This document shows, in pieces, positions 11,139 through 23,360 of a stretch of 64,000 bases of DNA. Each line of letters begins with the position of its first letter. Position 1 is the stretch's first letter. The notes under the pieces were generated by a model, which was not told the DNA's origin, did not search any database, and saw nothing but the letters and a program-made list of their open reading frames with translations. The stretch comes from Sternotherus odoratus. Taxonomy: Eukaryota; Chordata; Testudines; Kinosternidae. The translations under genes were made by a program, and so were the position numbers. The stretch covers positions 58,203,442-58,267,441 of the forward strand of contig JAVMKO010000005.1 in the NCBI GenBank assembly GCA_032164245.1. The letters run 5' to 3'.

Positions 11139-11360
11139 TATATATATATATATATATAAAAGGAATTGTCACCACTAAATTACAGCTGCCTCTGTGTGGA
11201 ACAAAGCAGCCATTTATGACCTGATCTTATGATCCTATGACCACTGAAGTCAATGAAATGCTTCCATTCACTTCAGCAGACATTGGATTGAGTCCTACAG
11301 TACAGAGCTATAAAACATAATGGTATTGTATAGGAACAGTAATGTACATACAAAGCAGTA

Positions 11361-12417
11361 CAGTAAACCCTCGATTTTGTGGACCTCGATTTAACGGACT
11401 TCGGATTTAATGGACAAAATTTCCGGTCCATATGTTATATGAAAATTAACACCCTGTTAATTTTAAAATGCTTTTAACCAAGATTTGCTTATACAGTAGA
11501 CTCTTGATTATCCAGGATGATCGGGAAAAACTTAATCCCGGTTAATAAAATCCCAGATAATCAAGAGTCTACCGTGGGGACCTCAGGGAAGGGGGTGGGG
11601 GGTGCGTCGCTGGCCCTGTGGCGGGGTAGGAGGAGGTCCCAACATCTGCCCCAGTCAGCTCCCACTGCTAACCTGGGTATAGGAAGCCCAGGCTGGCAGT
11701 GGGAGCTGAGACCCCCGCTGGCAGGAGCCTCTGGGAAACTCTAAAGTGGCAGTGGGTGGAGAAGCGGCAGTGGGCTGAGTGCTCAGCTCGCTGCGGCTTT
11801 AGAGTTTCCCGGAGGCTCCTGCCGGCGGGGGGGGGGGGGGGGTGTTCAGCTCCCGCTGCCAGCCTGGGCTTTCTACACTCAGGCTGGCAACGGGGCTGAG
11901 ACCCCAGCTGGCAAGGAGCCATCAGGGGAAACCCCAAAGCAGTGGCAGGCGGAGTGCTTAGCCTTGCGCTGCTTTGGGGTTTCCCCCGCTGGCCCCTTGC
12001 CAGCCGGGGTCCTGCCACCTGCCCCAGTCAGCTCCCACTGCCAGCCTGGGCTTCCTACACCCAGGCAGGCAGCGGACTGAGACCCCGGTTTGCAAAGGGC
12101 CAGCGGGGGGGGGGGACCCCAAAACTGCCGCAGGCTAAGTGCTCAGCCCACTGCCGTTTTAGGGCTTCCCCTGCCTAACCCTGTTAGACGTCCCGGTTAA
12201 TCCACAGCCCGGTTAACCCGAGCCTGGATAATCGGGAGTCTACTGTACTTAATTTTAATTACACAAACGTGTCTACATAAGTAAAAACAGGTAAACTAAC
12301 TAATTTGTCAATTTTTTAACATACGCATTCAGAAAACCTACTTTATTATATAATGGACTTTCGGCTTTAACGGACACCCCCTCGCCCGAATTAGTCCGTT
12401 ATATCGAGGTTTTACTG
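11361..12417. mobile_element. Tigger/pogo-like DNA transposon (MITE), outer element
   Basis: It starts CAGTAAACCCTCGATTT and ends ATCGAGGTTTTACTG, imperfect inverted termini flanked by TA on both sides (11359-11360 and 12418-12419). CAGT termini with a TA duplication are typical of the Tc1/mariner Tigger group. There is no transposase frame. It is interrupted by a second element at 11494-12245. A related copy lies at 51581-52740. Confidence 0.85.
11494..12245. mobile_element. Tigger-like element nested in the outer one
   Basis: Termini CAGTAGACTCTTGATTATCC and the complement GGATAATCGGGAGTCTACTG, with TA at 11492-11493 and 12246-12247. The interior holds about three diverged GC-rich copies of a roughly 190-bp unit (each with AGCTCCC, GCCAGCCTGGGCTT and CTGAGACCCC blocks) and a G homopolymer near 11826-11842. 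There is no transposase. Confidence 0.87.
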
Positions 12418-13168
12418 TATTTCAACTAGTTCTTTATAACTTAGATTGGAATTTGATCCAGGCACTGATGCTAACATGGGATCCTTAACGGCAACAATTC
12501 TTCCACAATAATTGTTTTGAATTCTCTTCAGTATCCCATTACAGGGAGGAATGAAAAAGTACCCTGCAAATTTCTCTGTGGCTAACCCAAAAGCCCACTG
12601 TTATTTCTCTCTCACACACACACCAACACACACCATTTTTCTCTCAGACAGGAAGAAGAAGAGAAAACATTTTTAAAAATCTGGACAATAACAGCCCAGA
12701 TTATTGTTGGGGGCCAATAAGTACACAGAACAAATCAGGAAGGGGACAGCAAAGGAGGCTTTAAGCTATCTTGATCCTAGGCTGGGCCAGTCCCCTGTGG
12801 TAAGACCGAGCAGACAACCTGAGGGCAGCTCTAACTTGCATCACTTGCCAATAGTCCCAGTAGGTGGATATGACAGCCAATAATTAGTGGGGGTGCAAGA
12901 ACACCAAGACTCTCTACACTGGCTGCAGGGAGGTGAAATGTGGTAGACACTACTATCCCAGACTTATACTCCAAGAGGATCCTCCAGTTCTGGGATCATT
13001 CTCTGAGACCTGGCTTTTGCATCTGTACACCAACAGGGCACTAGAAGCTAGCTGCATCACAGCTCTGTACCTGGCCTTAAATACACGCCTGATTTAGACT
13101 TAAAAAGAAGGGAAGTGGAGGGTTTCAGGAACTGTCTTATTTGAAGCTCAGATGTACTCACACATCAT

Positions 13169-13189
13169 CTCTCTCTCTCTCTCTCTCTC
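13169..13189. repeat. (CT)n microsatellite
   Basis: Uninterrupted CT dinucleotides. Confidence 0.95.
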
Positions 13190-14156
13190 AAGCCTCTCTG
13201 CTATTCAACATCATTTTCACAGCTGCCATGCCAAAAGCCCTGAGAGTTTGGAGACAGGCCAAAGGAATCCCCATGAGGCCTGAGTCCAAGGCCAAAGACT
13301 CCTGGCTAGGCAGGTGTGGTTTCCTGTCATCTCATAATGGAAGGTGTAGTAGACTGTAGCTATTCCTGTCTTGCCTTTGCAGGCAGTTACATGTACTGGT
13401 CAGCAAGAGCAGCACATCATGATGAGAGAAGAAACCCACCTGTTTGGCAAAAATCCTCACCCTCAGCTGCTAGTGTACAGAATGTTCCCATTGCAGCTTG
13501 ATTAGCCAGGAACAGATGCAGCTTCAAAGTTAGATATAGGACAAGTCAATTAAAAGCATTGGTCTTGTTTTTTTAGGTAAACATGCAATTAATTGTGGTG
13601 ACTTCAAGTACTCTTGATTCAGTGCAATTTCCAGTTGAATCTTAATGAGAGTCTTTTGTTTTAAAGTAAATTCCTTACTTTCACAAAGACAAAGGGCAGT
13701 ACAGATTCTTGGACTTCCTGTGATTCATTGTCCTCGGGTCAACTCTACCATTTTAATTTTTTTAAGCAAATCTAGTTCACCTGGAAGCTGGTGGATTGGC
13801 AATGTTGGAAACCAAAATCCTCTGTTTAACCATAGCACAGGATCTTCATGGGTAACAAATTACTGAGCAAGCTTCCTCCTTAAAGAACCTCCCCCTTTAA
13901 TTTGGAGGGACTGCTGGAGGGAAAAGGGGTGGGGTTCAGTATCTGAGCTCCTTCAGACCTTGGCACCTCAGTGGTGTTTGCCAATAAGGGTGCCAGCTAT
14001 GGTGGCAGGTGTGTGCAATGAATAGGGGTCTACTAGGAATTGGACAGAGACAACCAAGCTGTGCCACCTATGCCATTGAAGTAGCTTTGGACAGGGGACT
14101 TAGACATGAATGTCTCTTTAGCTTAGAACCATTTTGCAATCAGAGTCCCCCCAGAG

Positions 14157-14290
14157 CTAATATGGAACTAAATCTTCACTTGGTGTAAAGCTACGTGGCT
14201 CAATGGAGGTCATTGTTCCAAGTCACTGAAGTCAATGGCGCCTCATTGATTTATATCAGCGGAGGAACCAGCCTTATAATGCAAGACCTC
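14157..14290. repeat. old palindromic interspersed repeat, unnamed
   Basis: It shows the pattern TGGTGTAAAGCTACG, then AGTCACTGAAGTCAATGG, then GATTTATATCAGC, with the outer parts complementary to each other. The same pattern recurs near 21900, 28670, 40385, 47505, 55690 and 61700, so this is a dispersed family. I cannot name it. Confidence 0.45.
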
Positions 14291-15429
14291 TTCCGGCACC
14301 CATTTCACTCAGTGGCAAATATCTGATTGACTTCAGTGGGAGCAGGAAAGCAGGTTGTTTTGTCTTATACAAAGCAAAGACATAACGGTTGGACTATTTA
14401 CCTTTTATTTTGCAGTGGATGTTTATACCAATCGTTCAATGGAATGAACTGAGTCATATTGGATCAAGACGTAGCAGTTTATTTTCCAGTTGTCTTAATT
14501 CTGTTTCATTTCCAAGTATTGTGACATCATGATGCTTCTAAGCTTTGGAAAATAGTATTCATGCACACATATGCAGCAGGACATAATGAAGGAAAACTAG
14601 ATGTTTCCTTTAAGTGGAATGAAACCCTAATTTCTGGCATAAATTGGGGGATTATGTTGTGTTTTTATTATGGATGTGTGAAAATTGATTTGGAACTGGT
14701 GTGAAGATATTTTTTATTTTGATTGGGATTTAGCCTATACTTGATTAAAGCGAAGTGCACACTATTTTTAACTTGAGCTCCAAGTCTTATTTCTTCACAC
14801 CAGTCTGTCTTAAGAATGAGTGGAAGAAAATACTTTATGCCCTTATAATGACATGAAAGAATTTGGTAAAAGATGTATGCCATCTGTTATAGATACTGTG
14901 TATATTTCTGATGTCACTTATTTGAACTTAACGTAATACAGTAAAGATAGGAACTGAATCTCTTTTGGTCTGGGGGGGTGTTTAAATATTCAAATCCAAA
15001 TCTTATTTCTATAATGGGTGAACCAAAGACCAGATCTGAACATACTTGAACTTCGGGGATTTCAAAATTTGGTTCTCAATTTTGCAGCCCAGTCATCTGT
15101 GTAAAACTTTAATCTAGGCCAATCACATCTCTCCCACTGCTGCTCACTTACACCAGCCTCTGAATGACTCAGAAGAATAGGGGGTCACGGGATGCATTCC
15201 ATCTATCTAATCACAGACGGAAAATGCAATCTAAACTCTATCCTTTGCCGTTAATGAAAAATATAAGCTATTTCAATAGCACTTGAGACTATAGGGTAGG
15301 GAAAACTCATGTATTCTTTGCCATTTCTATCTTGCATGCACAAATGTTCCCATGAGCAGCACAATACAAATGGAAGGGTGCTGATGCAAGCTGTGCTGGA
15401 ATTCCAGAGGCAACGTGGCCTAGAAGAGA

Positions 15430-15640
15430 GTATGCTAGTCTGGGACTCCTAAGACTTGCAGTTTAGTCCCAGCTCTGATGCGGTGTGATCTTGGGCAAGT
15501 CACTTCCCTTCTCTGTGCCACCTATTTTCCTATCTGTAAAACGAGGGATAATGAGACTGACCCCCTTTGTAAAGCGCATTGAGATCTATTAATGAAATGT
15601 GCTACATAAGGGTTAGGTTTTATTATAATATGCTAAATCT
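15430..15640 (+). mobile_element. MIR-like ancient SINE
   Basis: The core reads in MIR order: AGTCCCAGCTCTGATGCG, then GTGTGATCTTGGGCAAGTCA, then CTTCTCTGTGCCACC, ATCTGTAAAACGAGGGATAA and an AAGCGCATTGAGATCTA tail. About 200 bp, diverged. Confidence 0.85.
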
Positions 15641-16149
15641 GCTGCTGGATTACAGGTAACACTAAACAGATGGAAGAGATATTAGGGGATGTGGTCATGG
15701 GTAAAGAGGAGGGGCCAAAAGTAACACAAGATGCACTTTTTTCAACCTGGTCTCCTGCTGTGTATCTTAGTAGGCGAAAAGGATGACAGAGATGAATTGA
15801 AGTTGGCTGGTAATTCTTTCAATGGTTAAATAGGATACATATTTGAGTCTGCAGGCAGACAAGAAATGTAGACAAACCATGTGGATATGTGGGGTACAGT
15901 GAGTTCATGGCTCCTAGGGGGATATTCCCATTCCTTGTCCCCTTGAGCTGATTTCTATGTGGACATTTCCCATGTGTTTTGGATTGTCATACTTTGGGCT
16001 GGGGGCTGTGTCCCCTATGGTTTGTGGCATAGTAGTTTACACATTGAGATGATGACATGATACAGTGCATCTTAAAAGGTCCCCTAAGCCATGGCAAGCA
16101 CAAGCAATGTATAACATGTAACCAGTAGATGAGAAATGGCTTCCTTACT

Positions 16150-17755
16150 TAGGCCTTGCTTCTGTAATGAATTCTATGTGGGTAGCCCCTGGGTTTCCAC
16201 CAACTAGGGGAAGAACTCTTCATGACCTGCTGCTCACAAACAGGGAAGAAATAGTAGGGGAAGCAAAAGTGGATGGGAACCTGGGAGGAAGTGACCATGA
16301 GATGATCAAGTTCAGGATCCTGACAAGGAGGAAGGGAGAGCAGCAGAATACTGCCCCCTGCACTTCACTGAGGGAGTCAAAGTCTGTGTTTCTGAACTGA
16401 TGGGCAAGGTCCCCAGGAGAAAAACATGAGGGGCAAAGGAGTCCAGGAGAACTGGCTGTATTTTAAAGAATCCTTATTGCAGTTGTAGGAACAAAGCATC
16501 CCGATGTGTAGAAAGAATAGTAAATATGGCAGGCAACCAGCTTGGTTTAAACAGTGAAATCCTTACTGATCTTAAACACCAAAAAGAAGCTTATGAGAAG
16601 TGGAAGATTGGACAAATGACCAGGGAGGAGTATAAAAATATTGTTCAGGCATGCAGGAGTGAAATTAGGCCAAATCACACTTGGAGTTGCAGCTAACAGG
16701 AGATGTTCGGAGTAACAAGAAGGGTGTCTTCAGGTGTCTTAGTAACTAGAAGAAAGTCAAGGAAAGTGTGGGCTCCTTGCTAAACAAGGGAGGCAACCTA
16801 GTGACAGAGGATGTGGAGAAACCTAATTTACTCAATGCTTTTTTTGCCTCTGTCTTCACAGACAAGGTCAGCTCCCAAACTACTGCACTGCGCAGCACGG
16901 TATGGGGAGGACGTGACCAGCCTCTGTGGAGAAATACGTGGTTCAGGACTATTTAGAAAAGTTGGATGAGCACAAGTCCAAGTTAGATGAGTGAAAGTTG
17001 GATGGGGTCAGATGTACTGCATCCGAGGGTGCTAAAGGAGTTGGCCAATGTTATTGCAGAGCCATTGACCATTTATCTTTGAAAACTCATGGCGATCAAG
17101 GGAGGTTCCGGAGGACTGAAAAAAAGCTAATGTAGTGCCAATCTTTAAAAAATATAAGAAGGAAGATCTGGGGAACTACAGGCCAGTCAGCCTCACCTCA
17201 GTCCCTGGAAAAATCATGGAGCAGGTCCTCAAGGAATCAATTCTGAGGCACTTAAAGGTGACGAAAGTGATCAGGAACAGTCAGCATGGGTTCACCACGG
17301 GCAAGTCATGCCCGACTAACCTAATTGCCTTCTATGACGAGATAACTGGTTCTGTGGATGAGGGGAAAGCAGTTGATGTGCTATATCTTGACTTTAGCAA
17401 AGCTTTTGATACAGTCTCCCACAGTATTCTTACCAGCAAGTTAAAGAAGTATGGGCTGAATGAATGGACTATAAAGTGCATAGAAAGCTGGCTAGATCAC
17501 CAGGCGCAGCAGGTAATGATCAATGGCTCCATGTCTAGTTGGCAGCCGGTATCAAGTGGAGTGCCCGAAGGGTCGGTCCTGGGGCAGATTTTGTTAAATA
17601 TCTTCATTAATGATCTGGAGGATGGCGTGGATTGCCATCAGCAAGTTTGCAGATGACCCTAAACTGGGAGGCGTGGTACATATGCTGGACGGTAGGGATA
17701 GGATACAGAGGGACCTGGACAAATTAGAGGATTGGGCCAAAAGAAATTGAGGATT
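16150..17755 (+). mobile_element. CR1 LINE, decayed ORF2 segment
   Basis: It runs from the end of the endonuclease region (GACCTGCTGCTCACAAACAG near 16222) through the linker into the reverse transcriptase and stops at GACCTGGACAAATTAGAGGA near 17710-17730. Several stops and frame changes break it, and both ends are missing. It is older than the CR1 at 55862. Confidence 0.92.
17135..17656 (+). pseudogene. CR1 reverse transcriptase remnant
   Basis: A 173-codon open stretch encodes the fingers and palm of a CR1 reverse transcriptase. NYRPVSL is near residue 15 and the first catalytic Asp block [13 protein letters not shown] near residue 83. The GVPEGSVLG block follows near residue 142, where related enzymes have GVPQGSVLGP. 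The frame breaks just before the second catalytic block. In another frame about 17643-17660 still encodes KFADD, followed by Pro instead of Thr. A frameshift near 17635 therefore separates the two halves of the active site, so the enzyme is dead. Confidence 0.9.
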
Positions 17756-18234
17756 CTCAGTTGCAACCATTGTTGTGTGTCATCAACTAAGAGTGATTCA
17801 GTTCCTTCTTATCACATTGCAAAGGAATTGAAGCACCATTCCTTGATGGCTTAGTCAACCTCTAGAAAGTCATGTCCTGATTCCCCAGCAATGAAGCAGT
17901 CTGGTTTTCAATGGATATTAGCAGCCTGCAGATACATAAACTCACTCCATGCTACTCTTTTGAGAGTAGGTGCCTAAAAGAATAGACTGAATACTATATC
18001 AAAGAGTCAAACAGGTTATAATAATATTGCCACAGCATGAAATTGCTGACTAAGGCCATAGGTTTAAGAAGATCCCAAATAGTTCATGTTCCAGTGATGT
18101 CATTTGTAATCCTGTTTTTTAATTGTTTGACTTCTCTTGTCTCTAAACGCATGGCTTCAACATGTATCCTTCAGTCAGTCAAGCCCTCAATAGCTCTGGG
18201 AGGAAAAAAATGCATCTGGATGAGAAACTAATTA
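17756..18234. other. non-coding DNA, nothing recognised
   Basis: Unique-looking sequence between the CR1 and the hAT element. Confidence 0.5.
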
Positions 18235-18242
18235 CACTAAAT

Positions 18243-18906
18243 CAGGGGTGAAAGTAACTATAGGCACTTACTGGTATGGTTCTGTGGATGAGGCCGGTAT
18301 GGGGCCGGGTTGGGACGGGCTCTGGCCCCCAGAAGGGGCGGAGCCTCTGATGGAAGGGGCGGGGTTGGGGGGTCAGAACTGGCCTCGGCCCATACTGGTA
18401 AGTGCCTGTAGTTGGAGCAGTTATTCCCTTTGACCCCCCTCCTGCCTTTGGTGGCTGGCAGGGCGGGAAAGGGCAAAAAAGGCAGGGATGTTAAAGCGCT
18501 GCAGTGTTAAAGGACTGTCCTTAAAGCGCTGCCGTGGCAGTGCTTTAATATCCCTGCCCCTTTTGCCTCCCCTGTCTGGGACCCTACCGGTACAGACCCT
18601 ACCAGCAGGGCCACTGACTGGGCGTGGGGGAAGGGGTAGGGACATTAAAGTGCTGCTGCAGCAGTGTTTTAAGGCTCCGCAAAGTGCTGCCGCCCTTCCC
18701 CCACCAAGTCAGCGGCCCTGCTGGTAGGATCTGCCCTTACCCCCAGCTCCTTCCACCCGAGGTCCTGCCCCTTGTGGAGGCCAGAGCCGGCCCCAGCCCA
18801 GCTCTGTACTAGTCCACGGCAGTGCTTTAATGTGGGCTGCATATGGGCTGGTGTGGGTTCTTACCGGTACGCCGTACCTGCCCGTACAGGCCCACTTTCA
18901 CCCCGG
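18243..18906. mobile_element. hAT-type non-autonomous transposon
   Basis: Termini CAGGGGTGAAAGT and ACTTTCACCCCGG are inverted repeats. The flanking 8-bp duplication is CACTAAAT (18235-18242) and CACTAAAC (18907-18914), one difference. The GC-rich interior includes GGTACGCCGTACC and repeated GCAGTGCTTTAA segments. Open frames inside are not transposase-like. Confidence 0.9.
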
Positions 18907-18914
18907 CACTAAAC

Positions 18915-20609
18915 AGAAACAAGAAAGGCAATTAGGACACCCGCGTCCCACTGATCTGCACTTTGGGCCTGATTCTGTTCTTACACCAGTAAATTAGGAA
19001 GTCAGTGATGTTCAACAGGGTAAAGGCAAGCCCACTGTGTAATCATCTACACCAGTGCAAAGTGGGTGTAAAGACGCTTCCAGATAAGTAGTGGTTTATA
19101 ACCACATTGTACTATTGCAAATGCCGTCGCAAGATGCAGTGCAAAGGTGCCTTAAAATGGAATTGAAAAGAATAAAAACAAAAAATAAACAGGACCCCTT
19201 ATTTTCTCCACCTCCCATCCCAGGAACTACTAATACTCACCAGTGGCACACCAATTTTCTGCCTTGCAGGACAAACTATACAAAGTATACAATGATATAC
19301 TTTAGTTCCCCATGTTCTACATCTCCCCTTCCTGTGCTGTAAGCACTAGTCTATTAAAAATAGAAATGGACCTAGACCAAACCACCGGATCTGAACATCC
19401 CTGAACTTTGGAAAGGGTAGAGCTGTATGCGGACTTTGCAGCTTGTTTAAAATATGCATCAATTTTTTTTTAAACAAAAAGCACTCACAAACATCATTGC
19501 TGTAAAGCTTGTGGGTGAAATCCTAGCCCATTGAAGTAAATGGCAAAACTCCTGCTGTGGAGAGCGGAGGCTGAAGCTGTTCTAGTTTTGTGGTTCCTTT
19601 TAAACTCCTCCCAGACGAGGCAGGGATCAGTGATTTTATTTTTTTATAATTCATTGATGTTTTGTTCTGTCTAAAAAAATAATTTACAGTGAAAGTATTA
19701 ATTTCCCCTGCCCATGCTCCAAAATGTCATATTCATATTCAACTATTTTTATTGTGGAATAAGGAATTTTGGTTTTCTGGCTAATTTTCATTGGCACTGC
19801 TTTTTAATATTCAGCAGTCCTGCCTAGTTTTTTTTTGGTAACAAAACTGATATAGCTTTAAAAAAAAAAGCTGACAGCTTGAAATGCAATATTTTTTTAA
19901 GATAGTCATAAATAAAGGCCTGACCGTAACTCTCTTGTGGAAAATGCTCCCAGCTGATCCAGAAATTATTGTTTTTTGTCTACACTGATAACAAGATCAC
20001 TGACTTTTTTTTCTTTCTTTATTAGTTGCTAATGGTTACTAAGGACCTGATACCTCAAAATGATCAACATGAGCAGCCCCTTGTGTATGCACAGATTTCC
20101 CATTGACTTCACTAGGGATCTGCTCGTGTGTATGGGTCTGCATGTGCAAAGCAGTGTGCAGGATTTGGGCTTTATTTAGTGAAAGGAACTGTAGCTGTTC
20201 AGCAAAAGATCCTCTGCTGCTTGATTCAGCTTGTGGGGAACTTTATCATGAATTATTAACTTGCATAGTACCACAGATGTGCACGGTGCTGTACAGACAG
20301 CATAAAAAGGTATCACCTTTGCCCCTAGACACTGAATATCTACTGTTGTCTGGATGCAACCTGATGTGACATTGCAGGAGGATACCATCAGGCAAAGGGA
20401 GTGGAGGAGGAAAAGTTTGCACAAGATGCTTGTTTACGCAGTGCATCATGCCAGTTCCGTCTTATGGTGATTATTAAATTTGGGAAGGCCTAAAGATGAT
20501 TGGTGTTTGCTCCTACACCACCAAACTTTTATTTATGGATAGGCAAAATTCCCCTCTATTTATATATTTTTCACCAACATGGCAGAAAGTGAGATCACTT
20601 CATCTAAAT
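18915..20609. other. non-coding DNA, nothing recognised
   Basis: AT-rich, with poly-T and poly-A stretches near 19450-19470 and 19838-19868. No gene or clear transposon. Confidence 0.5.
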
Positions 20610-21613
20610 CAGTAGTTCCCAAATTGGCGTTCGTGAAATGTTACAGGGGTTCTTGAAAAAAAATTAGCTAATGGCGGACATAGCTGTCCCTATGGACTCC
20701 AGGCAGCACTAGGTCAGCAGCCTCAAGCCCCTGGACTTCCAAGAGCTAAGCAGAGCAAAGCAAGTATATCTATCACACTGAGGAGATTTAAACTTCAAGA
20801 CTCCTTATAAGAAATGGAAAGGGAGGTGGATATTTTTTTCTATTTTTTAAATTAAATAGGCAGCTAGTGTTGTTCTTAAAATTATCACAAAGAACAACTT
20901 TAAGCTTTGTTGTAATGTGCTTTGTTTGCCTGGACTGCTCAAGATCTGAATGCTTGTGTAGGAGGAATGATTTGAGTTGGCTTCTTAAGTACCTTCATGG
21001 TGTTTCACATCTGATACTCCTAGGGCTGGTCTTCACTCGCGCGGCGTGGGATCGACCTTCTGGCGATCGATTTCTCGCGTCTGATGAGGACGCGAGAAAT
21101 CGATCGCTCGCGGCTCCCCCCGTCGACTGCGTAACTCCAGCTTGGCGGGGAGGCGCAAGCTGGAGTCGACGGGGGAGCGCGCCGTCGACTGCCGCCGCCG
21201 TGAGGACGAGAGGTAAGTTGGCTGAAGATACGCAAACTTCAGCTACATGATTCACGTAGCTGAAGTTGCGTATCTGCAGTTGATCCCCCCTGTAGTGGAG
21301 ACAAGCCCCTAGATGAAACGTAGGAGCCTTGTCTTATAACAGGCTTATTCAAAGTGATACAAGCTATGAAAGCGAGCTCTTTGGAAGAGTGTTGCTGTAT
21401 TCATAATGTAATAAAAATACTGTAGTGATAATAATAATAAGTGTGTAATAAGCATGCCATAAAAACAGATGTTATATTTCCAAGATCATTTCTTTTATAA
21501 TTGATACTCTATAAAGGAGAAAATCCTTGGAAATATTTGTTTAGGTGGGGGTTTGCGAGACTTGACATTTTGGTGAAAGGGGTTCACAGGTTGTTAAAGT
21601 TTGGAATCCATTG
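20610..21613. mobile_element. hAT-type transposon interrupted by a MITE
   Basis: Starts CAGTAGTTCCCAAATT and ends AAAGTTTGGAATCCATTG, matching inverted ends of the kind beginning CAGTGGTTCCCAAA. The 8-bp flanks are ATCTAAAT (20602-20609) and ACCTAAAT (21614-21621), seven of eight equal. The hairpin MITE at 21023-21308 is inserted inside. There is no intact transposase frame. Confidence 0.87.
21023..21308 (+). mobile_element. three-hairpin MITE, copy 1 (nested)
   Basis: Termini GGGCTGGTCTTCACT and AGTGGAGACAAGCCC; 3-bp duplication CTA on each side. The interior is three consecutive palindromes: GCGATCGATTTCTCGCG with its complement; a GTCGAC block with CAAGCTGGAGTCGACGGGGG; and AACTTCAGCTACATG with its complement. 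No coding capacity. The 3-bp duplication points to a PIF/Harbinger-like mobiliser, but this is not proven. Confidence 0.87.
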
Positions 21614-21621
21614 ACCTAAAT

Positions 21622-22210
21622 CAAAGGACTAATTTTAGCCTGGGACAACCCACACTCAAGATGGAAGAGAATTCTTTGTCTCCCTCAGTAGAGATGAGTC
21701 TCCAGAAAGCACCTCTTAGTTGATCACTAGCAAATGCAGTGCTCTTGCAGAGAGGGTTTCTGGGATTGATCACAGTCCGTTGGTAAGGAGAGTCAATGAT
21801 TTTGATTGGAGATTACTACAGATGGGCATGACAAACTCATTGCATGGATTTTGAAAAGCAGGGGAAAGGCTTAGATGAAAAGTAAAGACGCAAGGCCAGA
21901 TCATCCACTGCTGTAAATTGGCATAGCTCGACAGACTTCAGTGGTGCAATGCCAGGGTGTACCAGCTGAAGATCTGTCCCAGAGTGCTTTTTTTATGGGC
22001 AAAACAGATTGCTCAGGAGATGCAGACTTGGAGAGGGTTTCACTGAATAGGCTGGCAGAAGTCCTTGGAAAATTGTGGGTTGTTTTCACCACCAGTCATA
22101 GGAAGGGTCAAAGGGTAAGAAGCCCTCGTCAAAATGAATTAACTGTGAAACCCATTTGTTTATGATAGTTTTTTTTTTAAAATTGCATTTGGCATTTCTG
22201 ACCCTAGTGC
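21622..22210. other. non-coding DNA with an old palindromic repeat
   Basis: At about 21900-21985 lies a degraded copy of the TGTAAATTGGC...ACTTCAGTGG...CAGCTGAAGATCTG repeat family also seen at 14157 and 28665. Nothing else recognised. Confidence 0.4.
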
Positions 22211-22400
22211 TGGAAAAGAGATGTCATTGGTGATGCCAGAGGTGTGACGGCGAGCAGAGCTGTCCCTTGAGTAGGGCGAATTGGGGTGACCACTCCGGGC
22301 CCCGTGCTTCGGGTGGCCCTGCAGGCCGGTGCGATTGGCCAGTGCACCCGGTCCTGGAAGTGACGAATCTGTCACTTCTTCCCTGGCCTTCCTGCCCCAG
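22211..22400. mobile_element. probable DNA-transposon fragment
   Basis: A GC-rich island in AT-rich DNA with GGGCCCCGTGCTTCGGGTGG and the palindrome GAAGTGACGAATCTGTCACTTC (split here: GAAGTGAC, ATCT-type loop, GTCACTTC) resembles the interior of reptile hAT-type repeats. Ends were not found. A 184-codon frame crossing it (22267-22821) runs on into unrelated DNA and is not credible. Confidence 0.4.
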
Positions 22401-23144
22401 GGATGGTGCTGATAGTGAACAAATTGAGTCTGCTTCAGTATTGAGTAATGCTTCCAATCTTTTACAATTAGGCAGTTTTTCTTCGGATTATTCAACTGTT
22501 ATAAAAATGGGTTGGAATCTAATTTATGTTTCTTTGAGTCATCCATTCCTCCCAGTACAATGTGTTTTTAAAATCTTCCCCATGAGGCTTCAGTTCATCT
22601 TCAGCTGCTTCACAGCACATTGTGTTTACTGTCTTCCATTACAAGGCAGACTGAGGGCTGTATCAGAAGAAACACACCGTTTTAAAGAGCCTACACTTGC
22701 CACCCTTTCAGCAGGTTTTCTTTCTGCTTTCCCCATCTATGTAGATCCCAGTGAGAGCTGCCCCCACCCACCCTTTACTCCAAATTCAAGACAGGATCTG
22801 ACGCTGAGGACTAGATTGTGACTCTGACAATGTCCATTGACAGGGGCGTAGGGTATGGGCAACACTTAAAATCTGGCAAGATTTTTTCATACCCCTGAGT
22901 GCTGTGACTATGTCAGCCTAATCCCCGGTGTAGAGACAGCTGCCATTGCTCACAGAGGTCTGTTTCTACAGTGATGGAAAAACCCTTTCCTCCTTCTAGG
23001 CTATGCTATGGGGTTATGCTGGCACAGGTATGGTTTTGTAGCTATGCCATTATAGGGTCTGAACTGGAAACATGGCCTAAGTTTATACTTATTCAACCTA
23101 CCTATATCACTCAGGGCTGTGAACAATTTCACAATCTGTGTGAT
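22401..23144. other. non-coding DNA, nothing certain
   Basis: No gene seen. The part near 22905-23045 has faint similarity to the TGTCTACACT-type MITEs listed below, too degraded to delimit. Confidence 0.35.
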
Positions 23145-23149
23145 GTGAT

Positions 23150-23360
23150 TAAATTGACCTCTAAGCCTTGGTGTAGACACTGATAGGTCAAAGCAATGAT
23201 TCTTCCATTGACCTACCTACTGGATGGACTTCTCTGATAAGTGGATTTACTGCAGTGATGGAAGAACCTCTTCTGTCACTGTAGTTAGTAAGTGTTTATG
23301 TTGGAGATGGCTACAGAAGCACAGCTGTAGCGTTTCTAGTGTAGATATACATTTTGACTT
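23150..23360 (-). mobile_element. degraded MITE with TGTCTACACT-like ends
   Basis: It contains CTTGGTGTAGACACTGATAG, CTTCCATTGACCTACCTACT, ACTGCAGTGATGGAAGAACC and GCGTTTCTAGTGTAGATA. Read backwards these follow the order seen at 48965-49225. An old non-autonomous DNA element. Confidence 0.6.

Larger units (their letters stand above)
12418..15429. other. non-coding DNA, no gene recognised
   Basis: No exon or intact transposon recognised. It contains a CA-rich stretch near 12610-12632, a CT microsatellite at 13169-13189, and the old palindromic repeat listed at 14157-14290. Confidence 0.5.

Noticed and set aside
5100..11140. CRISPR-like array
   Set aside because: The direct repeats are contiguous minisatellite units without unique spacers, in a vertebrate genome.
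11139..11160. A fourth Helitron start after unit 3
   Set aside because: Only TATATATAAAAG-like sequence is present and it diverges at once. TA repeats are also the preferred target, so it is kept only as a possibility.
22267..22821. 184-codon frame as a gene
   Set aside because: It starts in a GC-rich transposon fragment and continues into unrelated DNA. No motif or splice context.
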